This document shows, piece after piece, positions 60,600 to 64,000 of a stretch of DNA of 64,000 nt (position 1 is its first letter; the number at the start of each line of letters is the position of its first letter). The position numbers were made by a program, and so were the translations under genes. The notes below the pieces were generated by a model. The model ran no database searches. It had not been told where the DNA came from and saw only the letters and a program-made list of their open reading frames with translations. The DNA comes from Serinus canaria (lineage: Eukaryota; Chordata; Aves; Passeriformes; Fringillidae). The stretch is from assembly GCF_022539315.1 (NCBI RefSeq), contig NC_066315.1:121291374-121355373 (forward strand), written 5' to 3'.

Positions 60600-61330
60600 T
60601 GTATATAGTGCGTGTCTAGAAAAGCGTTTATTGTTTTCTTCCATTTTCATATGCCATAATTTATGAAATATGTTCCCAACACCACCTGTAATAACAGAAT
60701 GTTTATTAGTGTGCAAATGAGGGTTATAAATGATGCTGCTTATCTATGGAACAAAACACAAAAGACAACTTATTAGCAAAAGACAAATTGCTCAGCAAAT
60801 TTCAATGAGCTGCTATGTTTGTCATGAAAAAAACCTTTTATTTGCACAGATCAATGTTTTTATAATCCATTTAAAATAATATACTTGCCACTAGGTGGCT
60901 ATTTCTGATCAGATCATTTTACCATTTTAATTACATTTTTAATATCCTGGCTGCATAAACAAAGATAAATTACAAGCCTTGCGCAATCTGGCTGCTAGCT
61001 CAGGCACAATCTGTAATAATATCAGCTTTTGTTTGTGCCTCCTCTAATTAGATTCTGAAATCTAGGCTTTATCAATCAATAATTTTAATTTCAGAATTGC
61101 CTTTTGATCTTACATTTCGTGTTTGTTTGCAGAAAATGATCAGTAGGACAAAGCTGATAATTTATGCAGAAACAATCTCTCAGCAGAGTTACAAGCGCAT
61201 TCCTAGCCATCAACACAACCCGGCAGACTAAGCTTGACACAGGTCTAATTAGCATGCAGATATGTGTCGCCTCATTGGCAATTCAAATTGCTTTTTTATA
61301 ATGTACCTCAAATTGTGCTACTCAAACATT
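60600..61330. promoter_or_regulatory. Candidate conserved non-coding / enhancer-like block
   Basis: This stretch has no recognisable transposon and few homopolymers. Motif content is typical of developmental enhancers: CTAATTAG palindromes at 61044-61051 and 61245-61252, TATCAATCAATA (61070-61081), an octamer-like ATGCAGAT next to the second TAATTAG, and a CTCF-core match at 60888-60899. Its texture differs clearly from the AT-rich desert to the left. Conservation and activity are inferred, not shown. Confidence 0.4.
60888..60899 (+). promoter_or_regulatory. CTCF-core match
   Basis: CCACTAGGTGGC fits the CTCF core consensus CCASYAGRKGGC at every position. The flanking bases (TTG before, TAT after) are not especially favourable, and occupancy cannot be judged from sequence. 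Confidence 0.4.
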
Positions 61331-61734
61331 GTATTTGATTTCCAAAGCCCCCTGGGCATCCCATAATGTCTCCCTTCATCCTGGGTACGAAGCATTTATT
61401 GAACAATCTGCTTCGACTCTGGCTATCTTTTCGAAAGCACCCAAACATCATAACCATGGGACCAGGTTTCCCTCCTCATCCGACAGCAACTTGTTCTTCT
61501 GCAAAGTGGCGGGTGCCACGTCCGTAGGTTCGGCGATGATATGTTACCTTGTGAGCTCCTGCTCCCACGGTGGCTGCTCTATAGAGGGCTTCATTCCTGT
61601 GCCACTCATCTAAAAAGGGGGAGGATGTCTACAGAGCACACATTAATATGCGGCACATAACCACGTCTCTGAATGCCAGCCTTCCATTCTTCATTAAACA
61701 AAATGGCTGGATTGCAGTGATTGTTTTCCCCTCC

Positions 61735-61750
61735 ACGCGCGCGCGCGCAC
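61735..61750 (+). repeat. (CG)n alternating purine-pyrimidine tract
   Basis: An A, six CG pairs, then CAC. It is followed by CA-rich sequence. Such tracts favour Z-DNA. Confidence 0.9.
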
Positions 61751-61863
61751 AGGCACACACACCACGCACGCAGGCACATACCCACACACCCCCCACACGC
61801 ACTCTGGCTCTCTCCTTTTGTCCCTCATGCACACGCATTCACACACTCTCTCACACACACATT

Positions 61864-61865
<2 letters not shown>

Positions 61866-61912
<47 letters not shown>
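61866..61912 (+). repeat. (CA)n microsatellite
   Basis: About 23 uninterrupted CA units, preceded from 61750 by imperfect CA-rich sequence. It causes the long His/Thr-rich frame on the plus strand and the Val/Cys-rich frame on the minus strand, neither of which is taken as coding. Confidence 0.97.
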
Positions 61913-61914
<2 letters not shown>

Positions 61915-62114
61915 AGCGTGTCACTGTTGGTGCAGCGAGTTACGTGTGAAAAGTTATCTGCGGCATGCGTGACACGCAAGGAGATTCCTGCCAACGTCAG
62001 GGCCCTTTTTTGCCATGCAGCAACAAGTGGCAGAATCAATGGTTGTACAGTTATTCAGCAATGTAATTCATTTCACTGGCTTTGGCTCCCAGCCAGATCC
62101 GCCATCTGTCTCTT

Positions 62115-62134
62115 GCTCTCCCTCTCTCTCTCTC
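62115..62134 (+). repeat. (CT)n tract
   Basis: A run of CT dinucleotides, imperfect at the start. On the other strand this is a GAGA-type sequence. Confidence 0.8.
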
Positions 62135-62289
62135 GCCTGAATTTGTCCTACATTTCGTAATGTTACGTGCTTGCCATCCTTATTCTATGTCAGAGGTACA
62201 GCACGAGCCTCACCCCCGTTCCGACGTGGAGTTCTGTGAGTTCGGTGGCACTTTGGATATTCCACTCCAGTGCCATAGGAAGAAAAGGG

Positions 62290-63708
62290 TAAGGAAAGAA
62301 CAGAGGGATAGCTGCAAAGAGAATGGTGCTCTTCTATCTGAAAGCCAGTGCCTCCGCTTTTTATTTAAAGCATTGATATGGATCTGTCTCACATGGGAAC
62401 TTTTCCTGCTTCGTTAGAGTATCTTCGTTTTCTTTATTGGATGCTGGCACTGTACGCCACTGCACAGCTCCGTGGAATGCCTGCTGTTGGATACTTGCAG
62501 ATGCCTGCCACCAAGCAACCTCCTGCATTGGAAATCGGGTGACTACTCCAGGATCTTATGCGTGCTTGCTGTTTGAAGCTGCAGAAAAGTGAATAATCAA
62601 TTAAGTATTGATTTCTTGTAAGATTTGGTAAATTTCAAAGGCAAGACAAAGAGGATGGCTTAAGGAAAGCACTGCAGGGACTTGGCGTAAATTAGACAAC
62701 TAACAGCAGTGCAGAATAAAATAACACCTCAACTGAATATTTCCTTGGAAGAATTAGCACTAGCTATTGGAAGACGATGGTGGATTTAATCAAGACGGCA
62801 GGCACGCTTGAGTTTTAACCGTGAACCTGAAAGAGGAGCTAATTATAACCACCTTTTTATATGGAGCTAATTTGACTGAATGGATGCAAATGTGCTTTAT
62901 TTATGGATGAAGAAGCAAGCCTTACAGCATTGACTTTGGGATCATCGCATATGCTAAGCTTTGCAGCTTCTCTAAAAGTCAAGCCTACAGTACATTTTTA
63001 TTTACTGAGAAGGTATTTATATGTAAGCATAAGCTAGCCGTACAAGAGATTCATCAGAACAATGTACTGTGTGGCACCGAGGATCTAATTATAATTTTGC
63101 AGCATTTCATGTTTTCTCTAATTTGGTACTTTTCAACCCTCGCTTGTGATGGGCTATAAATGGGACAATAAATGTATGATTTAAACTGTTGTGATTTTCA
63201 TTGTATAGTTTATTAATCGTACTGTAGTTTTCTTAACGTGTTTTTGAATTATTCAGCAGTAATTTATAATGAAAGAAGCAGAAATGGTGGGGTGGTTTTA
63301 AATTCATTTATAATCTTCTCACAGATCTAAATGTAAAGGTTCTACCAGCCGATGAGCTCTATAATTATGAAAGAATGTTAAAATTTTCAGATAAATGGGG
63401 CACTGACTTTACAATGGGCACAATATTGTATAATCAGTAAAAGGAGGATTGTTATGTTTTGACTCTGTGGAGAATGGTCTTGGTTAGTTAACTCCTTCTA
63501 TGCTGATAATGGTAAGCAAATGTACTTTATATAAGGAAATAGGGGGAGAATGTAATGCACTGGTTTGATGTTTTGCTTGTCTGAAACCTTAGCATATTTT
63601 TTTCCATTTATTTCCATTTCTGTTACTTTTCCCTATTTGCTTCTCTGGGTTTTGTCGAGGCTTTTTTTTCCTCCTGTCTTGCAATCTACATTCCCTGAGC
63701 AACCACAG
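62290..63708. other. AT-rich, transposon-free sequence with repeated CTAATTATAA motif
   Basis: No gene recognised. CTAATTATAA, a homeodomain-type sequence, occurs twice (62839-62848 and 63085-63094). CTAATTTG is at 62866-62873. It may continue the regulatory region to the left or be intron/5' UTR of a gene to the right. A donor-like ATG|GTAAGC is near 63509-63516. Confidence 0.4.
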
Positions 63709-63844
63709 GAACCAAGTTACATTAAGCTTCAACACAAAGACGATGTAAGAATAATGAATCCTCATTTGCATCGACATTTGTATTCAGATTTGCCAGGCTA
63801 TAAACTTGGCAGATCAAGCGGAATATTAAGTAGAGGCTTCCATG
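63709..63844 (+). other. Candidate 136-bp exon (weak)
   Basis: AACCACAG (to 63708), preceded by a pyrimidine-rich but interrupted tract, could be an acceptor. CCATG|GTAAAT (GT at 63845) could be a donor. Between them one frame is fully open: E-P-S-Y-I-K-L-Q-H-K-D-D-V-R, then N-P-H-L-H-R-H-L-Y-S-D-L-P-G-Y-K-L-G. I do not recognise it. Both splice sites are mediocre, so this is speculative. Confidence 0.15.
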
Positions 63845-63887
63845 GTAAATTGCAACTCTTGCAATTGCTGAGTCGCTTTTCCTATTT

Positions 63888-63977
63888 TTTGCATGCGTGT
63901 GTGTGTAGGTGTGTGCATATGTGTGTGTTTGTGTGTGTGTGTGCATGTGTGTACATGTGTGTGCATGTGCATATCTG
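63888..63977 (+). repeat. Imperfect (TG)n-rich tract
   Basis: Runs of TGTG and GTGTGCATGTG with interruptions. It explains the Cys/Val/His-rich end of the local open frame. Confidence 0.85.
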
Positions 63978-64000
63978 TAGTGCTAGGTGAAGTCTCATGA

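Larger units (their letters stand above)
61331..62288 (+). promoter_or_regulatory. Locally GC/CpG-richer region, possible promoter or first-exon zone
   Basis: CpG dinucleotides are visibly more frequent here than in the rest of the window (for example around 61437, 61500-61535, 61735-61750, 61910-61995, 62218-62242). The region carries CG, CA and CT repeats. A good 5' splice-site string, AAAAGG|GTAAGG, ends it (GT at 62289-62290). ATG at 62191 opens a frame reading M-S-E-V-Q-H-E-P-H-P-R-S-D-V-E-F that stays open through this donor. I do not recognise the peptide. This could be the start of a transcript running right, or simply CpG-bearing conserved sequence. Confidence 0.3.

Noticed and set aside
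61648..62160. Plus-strand open frame of 170 codons, the longest in the window
   Set aside because: It is held open by the CG/CA repeats (Arg-Ala and His-Thr runs). No protein motif, and the repeat keeps several frames open at once.
1..64000. CRISPR arrays, operons, ribosome-binding sites, tRNA or rRNA genes
   Set aside because: Looked for and not seen. The repeats present are microsatellites, tandem duplications and vertebrate retroelements, and no tRNA-like B-box (GGTTCGAATCC) was noticed on either strand.

Overview
The window looks like nuclear DNA of a bird, most likely a passerine. The evidence is the repeats. There are several CR1 LINE fragments, including one with the diagnostic 3' tail of short ATTCTGTG-type repeats. 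There are two solo LTRs of a widespread avian ERVL-like type. A third LTR (41416-41801) has the sequence I associate with a family common in passerine genomes. Base composition is strongly AT-rich, and nothing resembles prokaryotic gene organisation.

I find no complete protein-coding gene. Most of the window reads as gene desert or one very long intron. The open reading frames are short and scattered, and the longest fall on simple repeats or transposon remains. Three weak exon-like signals are listed as candidates only (19110-19169, about 62190-62288, 63709-63844).

Layout. 1-6.9 kb: AT-rich unique sequence with one short palindrome. 6.9-7.9 kb: an ERVL-like LTR split by a 5'-truncated CR1. 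9.0-9.2 kb: a decayed CR1/L3-like reverse transcriptase (RT) fragment on the minus strand. 11.2-14.7 kb: a small tandem duplication, a minus-strand CR1 end, a TACA/TA microsatellite and another CR1 scrap. 15.9-16.4 kb: a solo LTR with a probable target-site duplication. 17.95-18.35 kb: an internally deleted CR1. 19.4-19.75 kb: a minus-strand CR1. 26.26-26.76 kb: an L1/Tx1-like RT remnant, unusual for a bird. 28.9-29.5 kb: a second ERVL-like solo LTR. 38.65-38.74 kb: a polypyrimidine tract. 41.03-41.15 kb: a perfect 40-bp palindrome fused to a 46-bp tandem duplication. 41.4-41.8 kb: the passerine-type solo LTR. 43.8-44.3 kb: a CR1 ORF2 end. 45.1-46.3 kb: TA and GATA microsatellites. 50.8-51.24 kb: a non-CR1 LINE RT fragment that keeps a 156-codon open frame with recognisable RT motifs.

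The right end (60.6-63.9 kb) differs from the rest. I see no recognisable transposon there, CpG is higher around 61.3-62.3 kb, paired homeodomain-type TAAT sites occur, and there is an exact match to the CTCF core. It looks like a regulatory or promoter-proximal region, possibly next to a gene beyond the window edge. That is inference from composition and motifs; conservation could not be measured.
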